DNA of 64,000 nt, taken from contig JAKTTT010000001.1 in the NCBI GenBank assembly GCA_030581615.1, positions 186,001 to 250,000 of the forward strand. Direction: 5' to 3'. The stretch is from Alloascoidea africana (lineage: Eukaryota; Ascomycota; Alloascoideomycetes; Alloascoideales; Alloascoideaceae). This document shows positions 44,001 through 52,971 of this stretch, in pieces. The stretch's first letter is position 1. Each line of letters opens with the position of its first letter. The notes under the pieces were generated by a model. It was not told the DNA's origin. It was given only the letters and a program-made list of their open reading frames with translations, and did no database searches. A program made the translations under genes and the position numbers.

Positions 44001-45049
44001 TGAAGATAGGCCATTGTCTTGGAATTGCCTAAATTGTCGATTACCAGTAGCCAATTTGTGTTTTTTGGGTTACCAAGCCAAGCCTTCAATGCTTTTTCGC
44101 ATAAGTCATCGGGTAGGCTATTGTCTTCCGCCAGGCAAGGCAACCCAAATTTCTGCCCAATCTTTGAAGGCAATTCAGACAGATTGAACGAGTACCCTAC
44201 TTTGATATACCATTGCACTATGCCATACACAGCAGAGTTTACTGTTTTTTTCACTGAATCTTCATCAGTGGCGTCAATACACAGAACAGAGTTATAGTGT
44301 TTGGCAGCACAGCTGCTGAGCGCATACTTCAGAGCAATCAGAGTCTTTCCAATTCCTCCTATTCCCAGTAACTCCACTGTAATCCTTTTCCCAAACATTT
44401 TTTGAGGTCTTATATTGTGTTCAAGAGAGAAGGCTTCTGATAATTCTTTAAGAACTCCGGAGTATCCACAAAATCGCTGGAGTTGGTTAGGAACTAGATC
44501 ACAATTGACATGAAAGTTGTTTTCCCATGGCACAACTTGCTCTTCCCCCCTTTTCGCAATAGAATCCATAATTTCAACGCAATCCTTTACGCTCTGTTTG
44601 ATACATTCCAAGTATTGCGTTAGTTTAGACTTCGAATCCAGCCTTCGAGTTGGAATTGCCACAACGTCAGAATGGGGTGGTCTATTTTCGTTGACAGCTG
44701 GAAGAAAACTTTCAAATTCGCTAACAATTGCTTTCATATCCTTAGCGCCTATAAAATCCTTTCCAAAATGGGCAAAAAAACTTTTGTTAAAAGTTTCTAC
44801 TATAATGAGAATTGAAGTCAACAACTGCTGTACCCGTTCCAATTCATGTTTCGTCATTTCTCGCAATACCGACACGTTCCCAAAGGGTGCTTTCAATTGA
44901 TAAATTTCTGCAGTTAATTCTGCGGAAATTGTATATAGAATGAACGATGGATGTCTATTATAAGATGCTTTTTTTTTCATGTGACGGACAACATCGATCA
45001 GCGCCGCGACCAGGCTGTTTAAGTCCACAACAACCTGGATTATGTTCAT
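41078..45049 (-). CDS. NLR-like STAND NTPase: helical N-terminus, NB-ARC domain, TPR repeats
   Basis: A 1323-aa single-exon protein with the three-part layout of fungal NLR-like signal-transducing NTPases. Residues 1-180 form an all-helical domain I cannot assign; it opens with an amphipathic/hydrophobic helix. The NB-ARC-type NTPase follows: Walker A GIGGIGKT at 229-236, Walker B WLLVIDNL at 333-340, a sensor-like HVLIIAKARSAF near 361-372, a GLPLAL-equivalent HPLSLKIVGKYI near 421-432, then a winged-helix-like segment. From about residue 640 to 1290 there are many TPR-like helical pairs (for example AKCFQGQIYESLGDY, AIAMKSLGSILRTFSKFEESLNIYERA, NNFGRYYLRIGELDTAMSKFQKA). Such proteins act as oligomerising immune, heterokaryon-incompatibility or death switches in filamentous fungi and are unusual in budding yeasts. 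All key NTPase motifs look intact. The ATG is at 45049. Confidence 0.88.
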   Translation of the reverse strand: MNIIQVVVDLNSLVAALIDVVRHMKKKASYNRHPSFILYTISAELTAEIYQLKAPFGNVSVLREMTKHELERVQQLLTSILIIVETFNKSFFAHFGKDFIGAKDMKAIVSEFESFLPAVNENRPPHSDVVAIPTRRLDSKSKLTQYLECIKQSVKDCVEIMDSIAKRGEEQVVPWENNFHVNCDLVPNQLQRFCGYSGVLKELSEAFSLEHNIRPQKMFGKRITVELLGIGGIGKTLIALKYALSSCAAKHYNSVLCIDATDEDSVKKTVNSAVYGIVQWYIKVGYSFNLSELPSKIGQKFGLPCLAEDNSLPDDLCEKALKAWLGNPKNTNWLLVIDNLGNSKTMAYLQEKVLPNCHWGHVLIIAKARSAFDGNLTIEVRGPTDIEAQEILVTSAGKSVDELEIDEKRAALSITKKLFNHPLSLKIVGKYIQESQESFSRYLEKYIQSGGILDDKNTKQEESLSRYFQGPFDAIGENARKLLLICSFLHYNKIPRKLLEHGGHIDELFRDQNRFLTARGQLYDYALISLDSDNISIHPMVHMWLKSRLDENNKVRYLTTALKILKSACEGELTENIEFWRFIHNHIMCGCQGLMDNYSSISNINVLACGDSFARCLEKCCFYRDAEGISRFLVDKYEQLPNREGIFRHIGRIIGVAINVSWSSGLLNAKQRLGQICYHLAKYPEAKEHINLVCKVRERLQSEDPGNTRFPENRREMLRAKCFQGQIYESLGDYISSYQVLQEVVTQFQDRFGPEDLDTAIAMKSLGSILRTFSKFEESLNIYERAYQGFLRSSGPTGQHTLETIVEIAIMHKTLENYDLSQDKCQLAYDELRSSVGEKHPSTIKAYEVLELLNNKNCKLVVGRLEQCLKSKESFFEKEHPSFLESLEKLAGYNTILGNYRKAKEQYDEVIQGQNLCLGENHPKVIATENNFGRYYLRIGELDTAMSKFQKAVTLFDKPACAEGLAQAKLNVGEVHIARNNYQEASKVLKEAKEYYIELFSPNHSKSLYATILLELSILGTKQNPTEQFQIVRQYLHKDKLDPSDRCDLLIMLGRIYSKTDEKKALEVFKEAFNECTKTFGQEHALTLICEGEIGIIPSQKRERDQKIEKLRKVIEKLKKIYGDPKNQFVLKFTQNLGEIYLSKNNLKEADKYFEEVREGWKDVVNKSEPEIMMSIVNHAKVEMKMEKYDLALDDLNNYHNIDIWDANKDMHILIYKMIATCLKKTGKISESINVLKKLLEKIEKDQASITVLIEIGDLEYSCGQYDEALEMYLTARNSIKETGKEQSFPELNGKIKKAKRRNRRKMFHSRIDKYRKIFWSRK

Positions 45050-45445
45050 TTGGATATCAATGATCGCAGAAGGATTATTGAAGAAAGAATGTTTAACAAG
45101 AAATTATGAGGAAAAGAAGAGGTATATATCTCTTTTTCTTTTGCGTGTTGATTTTGAGTCAGCGAATAGACCATCAGAATAAGCTAATTTTGGACAGTCT
45201 AGTAAAGGATGAATCTTACAGAGAAAAGCAGACAAGCACTAGATTTGGAAAGGTTCTAAAACGTTCATTAATGTTGATGGTTGGAGATCAAGTGAGTATA
45301 GGCCGTTTGGGATCTTCTAAAACCCGAATACATTCTAGTTTCACAAACTTGTATAGAAAAGCTTGCTAAACAAGACAATTCAACCAGATAACATACCAAA
45401 AAAGGGGAAATGCAGTAGCTATTATACACGTTAAGTCTATTTCAT
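45050..45445. other. Spacer upstream of the STAND NTPase gene, with a small divergent ORF
   Basis: 396 bp between the STAND gene start and the SEC2 stop. A plus-strand ATG frame at 45106-45369 (87 codons) starts MRKRRGIYLFFFCVLIL, a basic start plus a hydrophobic segment like a signal or membrane anchor, and has a basic remainder. It could be a chance ORF; I give it about 20% as a gene. Confidence 0.4.
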
Positions 45446-47536
45446 TTAATCGACAGAGTCATCATCATTCTTATCCATATTGCCGTCGTCAACTGCTGAT
45501 TCATACTGCGAATCATTGTCGTAATCTTCACAATTCTTTTCTGGAGATCTGCGATGCTCGTCTCTGCTGACGGTCCTACCTCCACTTGAAAGATGACTGT
45601 GAAGAGGAGCGGAATTCGAGTTTGTTGTTATAGAAGAAGTTGAGCCTAGAGGGTGCCGTTGAACTACAAACACATCTTGCTTGAGTGGCCCCACTGTTAC
45701 AGGAACAGAATCGGGAGAAAAAGAGGAGGTAGACGGCATCAAAGGTGTTCTTGGTTGAGAATTATTTTGTTCAGTTGGTACTTTAGAAACATTACTTCTT
45801 ATTCCTCCATTTTCATTTGCTCTTTCTGTATCAATTTGAAGGTTTTTCAATGAAATATCCTCTTTCAACGACTCTGGTCGTTCGACATCACCAAGCCTTG
45901 GACCCTGATCAATATCGCCATTTACCAAAGACTTGAGTGCTCCATTCTCGAGACGATCGCCAAATTTGTTTCCATCTCCTTTAATTTCTTCTCTCACATC
46001 ACATGCTTCTTCTTCTTCTTCTGCTTCCTTATATGGTGTGGTTGAAATTCCAATCCTTGCCCAGAACATGGCTTCACGTAGCTTAACACACTCAACCCAT
46101 GCTTTTTGTCTTTCGTCAATTGAAGTGCATTTCCAAATTCCGTCTCTGATAGCCCTTAAAAACGAAAAAAAATCACAAACGCTGCGTACTCTTTGGAGAC
46201 AATAGCTACATAGCGGATACTGCTCAATAACAGTTGACGCATTTGAACCGACAGGAATAGGTTTGGACGAATGTAGCTTCAGAACATAAAGACGTGAATG
46301 AACAAGTACATCTTCACGCATCTCACCACAGAGAGCACATGGCTGACTAGAAGCAACTGGCGGCGGCGGCAGTGATGATGGCAAAGGAAAAGGAGAAGCG
46401 CCAGTTGGATCTTGGCTGTTTGTCTTTAAAAGCCAAAATTCATTTATGCTGGCCAAAGGTTCTATTGTCACTCGGCCATCAATAATACCACTTAATAGAG
46501 ATCTCTTTGAAAGCCAAGAAAGTCCAGGTGCCAGATCAAGTCTTAGTGTTGGTTCTATATCCTCTGTAATCACTCTTTTTACAAACTTGTAATCTTTGAG
46601 GCTTTGGTTCTGCTGGCTTGAAGATGATGGCGTTAAGAATCCGGTAGGGGAGAAAGATACCGGTCTTGCTAACCGGGTGCCAGTTCCTGATGGAGGAGGA
46701 GAAGATGTGTGTGAATTTTCGATTGTATTCCTCCGAGAAAGCTGTTTTGTTGAAAACTTGCCATCTAATCTTGTATCGACTGTTGCAAATGCGTAAAAAT
46801 CGAGAACAAAGTCAAGATCAAAACGAAGGGTTGTTGTTAAAGATCTGTCTATTTCAAGAGAGGGTTTCGCAAAGTCGGGTTTCATAGCCATAGACTTCTC
46901 ATATTCTGTTACAGGGCCAGTAAAAGACCTTGGAGATTGGGATCGAAAATACTCAATTGATTCCCTTCCTCCATTAATTGTTGGTGTAGAAACCAATGAT
47001 CGTGTTCCCAGCGATACCGTGTTTGGCTTTTTCTCAAACCGGTATAACGTCTCTTTCAGCTCTTTAAGTTGCATTTGTAAGGAGTCCAATAGCATATCTT
47101 TTTCCTTCAATATGCCCTGGAGTTGTTCATTCTTTTTCTTGAGATCATCTTCCTGTATTCGAGCTTCTTTCACCATCGATCCAGCCTGTTCAAACAACGA
47201 CCCTGTTAACTCCTCCACCTCGTTGTTTAATTTCATCGCCTCTTCTTCAGCTTTCAACCTGTACTCTCTTTCATCGTTCATGAATTTATCGTACTCATTT
47301 CGATGTAGCAGTTGCCCGTTTTCTATTTTCTGTTGGTATCCCTTCTCCACGAGTTCCAATGCGTTGATGCGTTCTTCTTGCTGTCGGTTCTGTTTCAGAG
47401 CCTGTTGTAACTTTTCTTCCAGCGTGGATTGCTGATTTATAGCCTGAAGTAACTGAGTAGAGAGTAACGACACCTGCCGTACCATCTCATTATCTTCCTC
47501 CATTTCTACTGCCTCTGATTCGTGTGCTGGATTCAT
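45446..47536 (-). CDS. SEC2: Sec2-family Rab GTPase exchange factor
   Basis: A homologue of yeast Sec2, the GEF that activates the Rab Sec4 on secretory vesicles and so drives polarised exocytosis. The N-terminal 150 residues form the long parallel coiled coil. It includes the conserved GEF core VEELTGSLFEQAGSMVKEAR (compare ASLFDEANNMVADAR in Sec2). Around residues 265-370 and 400-520 are the second conserved fungal region and a Cys-rich CALCGEM ... YPLCSYCLQRV ... FFSFLRAIRDGIWK segment followed by WVECVKLREAMFWARIGI. The Ser-rich, acidic tail is presumably regulatory. The frame opens upstream without an ATG, so I start at MNPAHESEAV (47536), giving 696 aa; yeast Sec2 is 759 aa. Confidence 0.9.
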   Translation of the reverse strand: MNPAHESEAVEMEEDNEMVRQVSLLSTQLLQAINQQSTLEEKLQQALKQNRQQEERINALELVEKGYQQKIENGQLLHRNEYDKFMNDEREYRLKAEEEAMKLNNEVEELTGSLFEQAGSMVKEARIQEDDLKKKNEQLQGILKEKDMLLDSLQMQLKELKETLYRFEKKPNTVSLGTRSLVSTPTINGGRESIEYFRSQSPRSFTGPVTEYEKSMAMKPDFAKPSLEIDRSLTTTLRFDLDFVLDFYAFATVDTRLDGKFSTKQLSRRNTIENSHTSSPPPSGTGTRLARPVSFSPTGFLTPSSSSQQNQSLKDYKFVKRVITEDIEPTLRLDLAPGLSWLSKRSLLSGIIDGRVTIEPLASINEFWLLKTNSQDPTGASPFPLPSSLPPPPVASSQPCALCGEMREDVLVHSRLYVLKLHSSKPIPVGSNASTVIEQYPLCSYCLQRVRSVCDFFSFLRAIRDGIWKCTSIDERQKAWVECVKLREAMFWARIGISTTPYKEAEEEEEACDVREEIKGDGNKFGDRLENGALKSLVNGDIDQGPRLGDVERPESLKEDISLKNLQIDTERANENGGIRSNVSKVPTEQNNSQPRTPLMPSTSSFSPDSVPVTVGPLKQDVFVVQRHPLGSTSSITTNSNSAPLHSHLSSGGRTVSRDEHRRSPEKNCEDYDNDSQYESAVDDGNMDKNDDDSVD

Positions 47537-47597
47537 CCAAGGGTGAGAGATCTCTCTAACATTTACAACCTTGCCCAAGCAAACAGGATACTAGAGG

Positions 47598-47605
47598 CCG
47601 GGTAA
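47598..47605. promoter_or_regulatory. Reb1-like site upstream of SEC2
   Basis: CCGGGTAA lies 62 bp upstream of the SEC2 ATG. It matches the reverse complement of the Reb1 core TTACCCGG. Confidence 0.45.
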
Positions 47606-47744
47606 CTACGCTTTCCCCAAGCAAAAGACCGTTATTTTTGATTGATTCTTTTTTCGTTTAGTATTAATACTGTGTAAAATCATGTTTTTTCTGTTTCTCT
47701 CTTTCTCTCGAAATCTAAATCAATATATACTCGTATGTCGATTT

Positions 47745-49439
47745 TTATGCGACCGCAGCCCAGAATTTTTCCCACAGGTTACTTGGAGGCTTTTCATCCC
47801 AAACCATTGCTTCAATTTCTCTTCTTCCTGAATCCAAATCAATCTCACTTGGAGATCTATAAAATTTTTTGAACCCCCATTCATCTCTGAAAATGACAAA
47901 CTGGAAGATGATCCAAGCGGCCACGAAAAGAATCAGTGATAGATATGCAGTTAGGAAATCCTTAGCAGTGAAATTGAAAAAAGCCTGGAAACCTTGAATC
48001 AGTGTTATAAGTGTAACGAAACCAAAGGCGTAGTAAGCGCTAAAAGGTTGTAATTTGGAAAGGAACGGGAGATCTCGTTTCCGGTCGTATCCCTGTTGTT
48101 TAAGTGCTCTCATGAACAGGATATGAGAGAGTGAGATGCAACCCCAACATATGAGTCCAGCCACAGCGACAATGTTTACAAACCAATTAAACACCTCTTC
48201 AGCAGAGCTTGTTGTGGCCATAAATGCTAGCAGACCAAATAAGGAAGTTGTCAAAACGCCAAATATCGGTGTCCCCCATGGTGTTGTGTATTTGTACCAT
48301 TTTGGTGCGACACCACTTTCCGCTAAAGCATATAGCACACGAGAACCGATATAGACGTTTGAATTTCCGGCTGAAATGATTGTGGTAAGAATAACAGCGG
48401 TCATGATATGTGGCAGAACAGGAGTTCCAGAGTTCATAATTGCAATGACAAAAGGTGAAGCTGAGGTATAGGAACCAGTAGAGTTGAGTTTTTCATCGTC
48501 ATAAGGTATTAACAGTCCCATGAAAAGGATGGACAAAATGTAGAATAGAACAATTCGGATCAGAACTTTGTTAATTGCAGCAGGAACTGCTTTTCTTGGG
48601 TTTGCAGCCTCTCCTGCGGAAATACCAACAAGTTCAGTTCCCTGATAAGTGAAGGCTGCATTTACGAGGGAGGAAAGCCAACCCAAGAATCTAGCAGTGT
48701 TCATATTTTTCACCAAGATTCCGGGCCCCCAAGGACCAGGGTTTCTCCAATATCGGAATCCCACTGCACCTGTTTTTCCACCACCACAGACCATGACAAG
48801 ACAATAAATAATCCATCCAAGAATTGCAATAACTTTGATTGCTGCAATCCAAAACTCCACTTCACCGTAAACTTTAACGGGGAAACAATTTGAAAGAGTT
48901 AAAATGACGAAAAAAATGCCAATCCAGGCGGCATGGGGCACAGCATCTGTCCAAAAATCAATTACCAAACCAACTGCATCCAATTCAATTGCAAAAGTCA
49001 TTGCCCATGAAAACCAATACATCCAGCCATTTGCTGCTCCAAGAGCAGGTGAGATAAAACGAGTTGTAAAAGCTGCAAAAGAGCCGGTAATGGGGATGAA
49101 AGTTGCCATTTCTCCAAGGGATTGTGTCACTGAATAAACCAATGTACCCATCCAAAGGTATGAAATTAGAGTCGATACAGGTCCTGCATCTCTTAAAGGA
49201 GATGCAGTTCCGATGAATAAACCTGTTCCTATCGTTCCTCCAAGTGCAATCATGGAGACATGTCGGGCTTTCAAGTCGCGTTTAACCTCATGATTTTTAA
49301 ATTGACCTTCAAATATCGAAAAGGATTCTTCTTGTTTATGGTGATAATCTTCCGACAAGTTTTTTTTTTCGTCCATTGAGGCTGAACTCTCGAGGTCGTT
49401 ACCTATTGAGGCATCACCATATGAGCCTGCCCCCGTCAT
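47745..49439 (-). CDS. Amino-acid permease (yeast AAT/YAT family, basic amino-acid type)
   Basis: A 564-aa plasma-membrane proton symporter of the APC superfamily with about 12 membrane helices. After a charged N-terminus (about 1-50), [20 protein letters not shown] leads into TM1 with the [11 protein letters not shown] signature. Other family blocks are [50 protein letters not shown] and [23 protein letters not shown]-terminal helices and a cytoplasmic tail follow. The overall pattern is closest to the Can1/Lyp1/Alp1 group of lysine/arginine permeases, but substrate cannot be read from the sequence. The ATG is at 49439. A TATA-rich stretch at about 49538-49550 could be the promoter element. 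Confidence 0.92.
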   Translation of the reverse strand: MTGAGSYGDASIGNDLESSASMDEKKNLSEDYHHKQEESFSIFEGQFKNHEVKRDLKARHVSMIALGGTIGTGLFIGTASPLRDAGPVSTLISYLWMGTLVYSVTQSLGEMATFIPITGSFAAFTTRFISPALGAANGWMYWFSWAMTFAIELDAVGLVIDFWTDAVPHAAWIGIFFVILTLSNCFPVKVYGEVEFWIAAIKVIAILGWIIYCLVMVCGGGKTGAVGFRYWRNPGPWGPGILVKNMNTARFLGWLSSLVNAAFTYQGTELVGISAGEAANPRKAVPAAINKVLIRIVLFYILSILFMGLLIPYDDEKLNSTGSYTSASPFVIAIMNSGTPVLPHIMTAVILTTIISAGNSNVYIGSRVLYALAESGVAPKWYKYTTPWGTPIFGVLTTSLFGLLAFMATTSSAEEVFNWFVNIVAVAGLICWGCISLSHILFMRALKQQGYDRKRDLPFLSKLQPFSAYYAFGFVTLITLIQGFQAFFNFTAKDFLTAYLSLILFVAAWIIFQFVIFRDEWGFKKFYRSPSEIDLDSGRREIEAMVWDEKPPSNLWEKFWAAVA

Positions 49440-49537
49440 TGAGTGTATGTGAGAAAGGAGAGACTTGGGTTTGAGGAAAAAAGGAAAGGAAAGGAAAGAA
49501 ATGAGAATGGAGTCAGTTTGAGAGAGGTTAACGGATA

Positions 49538-49550
49538 TTTATATTTATAT
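49538..49550 (-). promoter_or_regulatory. TATA-rich element upstream of the permease
   Basis: TATTTATATTTATATA-type sequence about 100 bp upstream of the permease ATG is well placed for a TATA box of a nutrient-regulated gene. It is inferred from composition and position. Confidence 0.4.
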
Positions 49551-51207
49551 AGGTGATGAATGTATTTATACGTTCAAAATGGGAATCTAACTCATAATGG
49601 GCATTTCGCGCGTTACGTTTCACTTTTTGAATTGAAGTCTGTTAGTTGAGTTGCAAACGGCCAAAAGAAAAAGTAATAACGAATTGAAAAAAAAACTTTA
49701 GTCCAGTAATGTCGCACTTGAGAGGAACAATGCACGGGAGAGCTAGAGTGGGAGGGAGTCAAAGCCAAAGCGAAAGCCAAAACAAAAATCTAGGTTTTAG
49801 AGTTCTTTTTGAATTACAGAGTGCAGGAATGCCTTTTTGTGCAAGGACCTGGGGCATCAAAATTTCCCGAAAAAGGGGGATTCAAAGAGTCTTTACTTTT
49901 GTTACTGGTCAAGATTAAAACGTTGTTTTTTAATAAAAACAAAAGAAAAAAGATAAATGCGATTGAAAGAGATGAATGAAATTGTATGGAGACGTTTCTT
50001 CCCTTCATGATAAGGTCCATGGAACATCATCCATCATCAGGCATGCCCTGGATAGGATTTACCAGCTGCATCAAATAGGTACCAGGGGGAAGGCACACAA
50101 TAGACCCAGTTTAACCTTTTTTGCTTTTTTTTTTCTCATACAGGCGCTGCTGCCATGGAAGGGCTACGGTTTGACGGCCTTTCCTTTCCCCGTCGAAATC
50201 CGGAAAAACGTAACAAAAAAACAATTTTAAAGTGTGGTTTCACCGATGTCCAGCCGCAGAACTGCTTGAAATTTTTGTGATCCTCTTTGATCCTCTGTTG
50301 AAAAATCTACAAAAATTTCTCAGTATTTCAAAGGTTGGTATCTCTGGGACTGAAATGGGGACTATACAGATTGCATTCAATTTTTTTTGTTTATCAGTGG
50401 AATAGCAAAGCATTATAACGGGTTGTGTTTGGCTGGTTCTAGCGCAATCTGATCGCACAATCACAATCGCTAACCAAGTAACAACAACAACAGCATCAAA
50501 GGGACGGGGACGGGGGAAGAAAAGGGTGTGTCAATCCAGGTGAGAGCAAACTTGAGTGAAGCGAGATAATGTACCAGCAGTTGATAATGTATCCTCACAT
50601 CAGTGATCCTTTTCCGGATGTGCTTGAGCTTACCCTTTTTTCCCCAGTGTCCGACTTACAATCAATCAACTGCCAAAAAACAAAAAAAAACAATAAAAAG
50701 GGTGCTGAAAATATCATGGGTATGGCATTTTTTTTTTTTTCTATTCTTATTCAATTCAAACCAAGACATGACCACCATTTCATAGTAAAATGGGGGTTGA
50801 GCCGTTTAAAATCAATTACCAAAATTAAAGTTTTTGAGTTTTTTTGGGTCCCGTCAAAGTTGATCATCACCCATTTTTTTTTTCTAATTTTCTTCTCTTT
50901 TTGAGGATAACAAATCCGCTTTGCATGTTGAGATTTTTTTTTTCTTACCAGGAGCCCAAAAAAAAAAGGGTTCGGAAATTTCCAGATCCAGATCCACATG
51001 AGCATGAGCATGAACGTGTATGGAAAATGGAAAGATCATGGATAATAATAACATTCAACAGGGATTCTTCATTAACCGTTTGGTGGGTTTGAAGGGAGCG
51101 CATTCCGTCCTCAATATTGAAAATGAGGTAAATCTTAAATTTTTGGTGTTTCAAAGTTAATACCAAGTACTTTTTGTACTGGTGCTGATTTGGATGTCAA
51201 TTGTAAA
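49551..51207. other. Non-coding region between the permease and the inverted-repeat element
   Basis: About 1.65 kb, AT-rich with T and A homopolymers (50130, 50378, 50725, 50874, 50935). No gene was recognised. A 69-codon plus-strand frame at 49709 and others of up to 111 codons lack domain features. Part is presumably the permease promoter. Confidence 0.6.
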
Positions 51208-51326
51208 CCAAAACCTAGCACTTTGGCCAACCCCGAATAGGAAATCTGTGACTATGTACCAATTAGGAAGCCTACATGATTTGTCGCGCCCCCCTCGCTC
51301 AATAATACCGGGTAACCTCTCCGACC

Positions 51327-51610
51327 GGCCAGCCCGGTCCCACGGGCCAGAGGATGCTGGTACACAGCGGGCAGACCTCTCTCTGCCCGGGCCTATTGAC
51401 AGATGTGCTTTAATGATTGAATGATCGGTGTTGGTGGTCATACCGAATTTTGGTGCTGGGGTGGTTGGTACAGACCAGCCATCAGTCTGAGCCTATATTA
51501 TAGTGATCTGAACAAACGTGACGCTACTCTCCATTGCCCTGGATATCGTAAAAATCTTCAGCCCACCTTCTCTTTTGCTACACAGTTTATTTCTTGAATC
51601 AACAATGAAC
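51327..51610 (+). repeat. Outer inverted repeat, left arm
   Basis: Begins GGCCAGCCCGGTCCCACGGG and ends TTGAATCAACAATGAAC. It is the reverse complement of 52689-52971 with about a dozen differences, several of them transitions plus short indels. Confidence 0.9.
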
Positions 51611-51617
51611 AAAAGCT

Positions 51618-52112
51618 GTAAGCAACTTTTTTTTGTTTATCAAATACTGTGATACTCACTGAAGGTTAAATTAGAATCGTGACAAAAAGAATGTCTCAAT
51701 GAAACAAAATAATCGAAAACTTCATTCAGATCGAACAGAAAGACGGAAAGCTCAACAATCGTCCCCCCAGCGAGATATCAGAAATGGGCATATTTACATA
51801 AAGTATATCGACCTCAATCACAATTGCCCACAGCACCACAAAAAGCGGAAGTATCATTTTGAATAATTTCGGAATGGTATTTCCGCTTTTTGTGGTGCTG
51901 TGGGCAATTGTGATTGAGGTCGATATACTTTATGTAAATATGCCCATTTCTGATATCTCGCTGGGGGGACGATTGTTGGGCTTTCCGTCTTTCTGTTCGA
52001 TCTGAATGAAGTTTTCGATTATTTTGTTTCATTGAAACATTCTTTTTGTCACGATTCTAATTTAACCTTCAGTTAGTATCACAGTATTTGATAAACAAAA
52101 AAAAAAGTTGCT
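51618..52112. repeat. Inner near-perfect palindrome (about 233-bp arms, about 28-bp spacer)
   Basis: The left arm (about 51618-51852) and right arm (about 51880-52112) are reverse complements with only a few mismatches. They start AAGCAACTTTTTTT and end AAAAAAGTTGCTT. The centre is near 51866. A transcript across it would fold into a hairpin of over 200 bp. It contains no ORF of note and looks like a fold-back/MITE-type insertion inside the larger element, or a rearranged internal segment. Confidence 0.92.
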
Positions 52113-52200
52113 TGTTAGGACTCGGGTGATATCCACTACGGGTAAGCTCGGTCTATTGCTATGTAAGTAGTTAAATCCCTATTCTATAGCAATTCAGCAG

Positions 52201-52662
52201 CTATGAGTGTGAATCACTGACTCCTAGCTTCCTTCCGGACCTAACATTGCTTACAGCTTTGAATACCATGGCCACTCCTTGTTTACACAAAGAACATGAA
52301 TATCTATATGATTCTTGCTTGCCGTATTTTATAGCTGTCTCCTCAGTTAAAGAGTGTACCAAATAAAAAGGTATATCATTTTCTATGGTTAATTTTATAT
52401 ATAGAATAATCTTTGCATCGGCAAATGACTCTACTTGAAGTTCATTAGGAACATTAAATGACTTGGATTTTTCTATCAAACACTCTAATAATGTGTTGTT
52501 AGATGGACCCAGTTCAAGTGTCGATGGGTCAAATATTTCCATCAATGAGGAGGAAATCGAATTGACATCGTCAATGACTTGTGCGTCCTCTGGATCCATA
52601 AGTTCAGTTTCAAGGCTTGCGATTACAGCACTTGCGATTACAGCACTGTTAGTAGTGGACAC
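52201..52662 (-). CDS. ORF inside the inverted-repeat element, possible transposase N-terminal remnant
   Basis: An open frame of up to 153 codons; the first ATG is at 52599 (MDPEDAQVIDDV), giving 132 aa. Residues from about VESFADAKIILYIKLTIENDIPFYL to YRYSCSLCKQG resemble, in spacing only, the small zinc-binding FAR1-like domain found before MULE transposases (F-x(n)-A-x(n)-[NG]-x-P-F-x(n)-Y-x-C-x2-C). No DDE catalytic domain follows, because the palindrome and left repeat come next. It could be a truncated transposase or a captured host fragment. Confidence 0.35.
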   Translation of the reverse strand: MSTTNSAVIASAVIASLETELMDPEDAQVIDDVNSISSSLMEIFDPSTLELGPSNNTLLECLIEKSKSFNVPNELQVESFADAKIILYIKLTIENDIPFYLVHSLTEETAIKYGKQESYRYSCSLCKQGVAMVFKAVSNVRSGRKLGVSDSHS

Positions 52663-52688
52663 GAGGTCAACCTCGTGGTTATTTCTGT

Positions 52689-52971
52689 GTTCATTGTTGA
52701 TTCAAGATTAACTGTGTAGCAAAAGAGAAGGTGGGCTGAAGATTTTTACGATATGCAGGGCAATGGAGAGTAGCGTCACGCTTTTTCAGATCACCATAAT
52801 ATAGGCTCAGTACTGATGGCTGGTCTGTACCAACCACCCCAGCACCAAAATTCGGTATGACCACCAACACCGATCTTTCAATCATTAAAGCGCATCTGTC
52901 AATAGGCCCGGGCAGAGAGAGGCCTGCCCGCTGTGTACCAGCATCCTCTGGCCCGTGGGACCGGGCTGGCC
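52689..52971 (+). repeat. Outer inverted repeat, right arm
   Basis: Reverse complement of 51327-51610. Starts GTTCATTGTTGATTCAAG and ends GACCGGGCTGGCC. The kinase gene's stop codon is only about 100 bp further on. Confidence 0.9.

Larger units (their letters stand above)
51208..52971. mobile_element. Non-autonomous DNA transposon-like element with nested inverted repeats
   Basis: About 1.65-1.75 kb framed by long terminal inverted repeats. The left arm is 51327-51610 and the right arm 52689-52971 (about 284 bp each, about 95% identical). Inside, immediately next to the left arm, is a second almost perfect palindrome (51618-52112). A minus-strand ORF (52201-52662) lies between that and the right arm. 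Long TIRs and one short ORF fit a Mutator-like (MULE) or fold-back element that has lost its transposase. The left boundary is unsure: the outermost right-arm bases (GCCTAGTACTTTGGCC) recur at 51212-51228, separated from the left arm by about 95 bp, as though an insertion or duplication split that end. I see no clean 8-9 bp target-site duplication. Confidence 0.7.

Noticed and set aside
47537-47578. SEC2 start at 47578
   Set aside because: The codon is TTG; the first ATG is at 47536. An additional upstream exon cannot be excluded.
49709-49918. 69-codon ORF upstream of the permease
   Set aside because: Short, no features, within a probable promoter.
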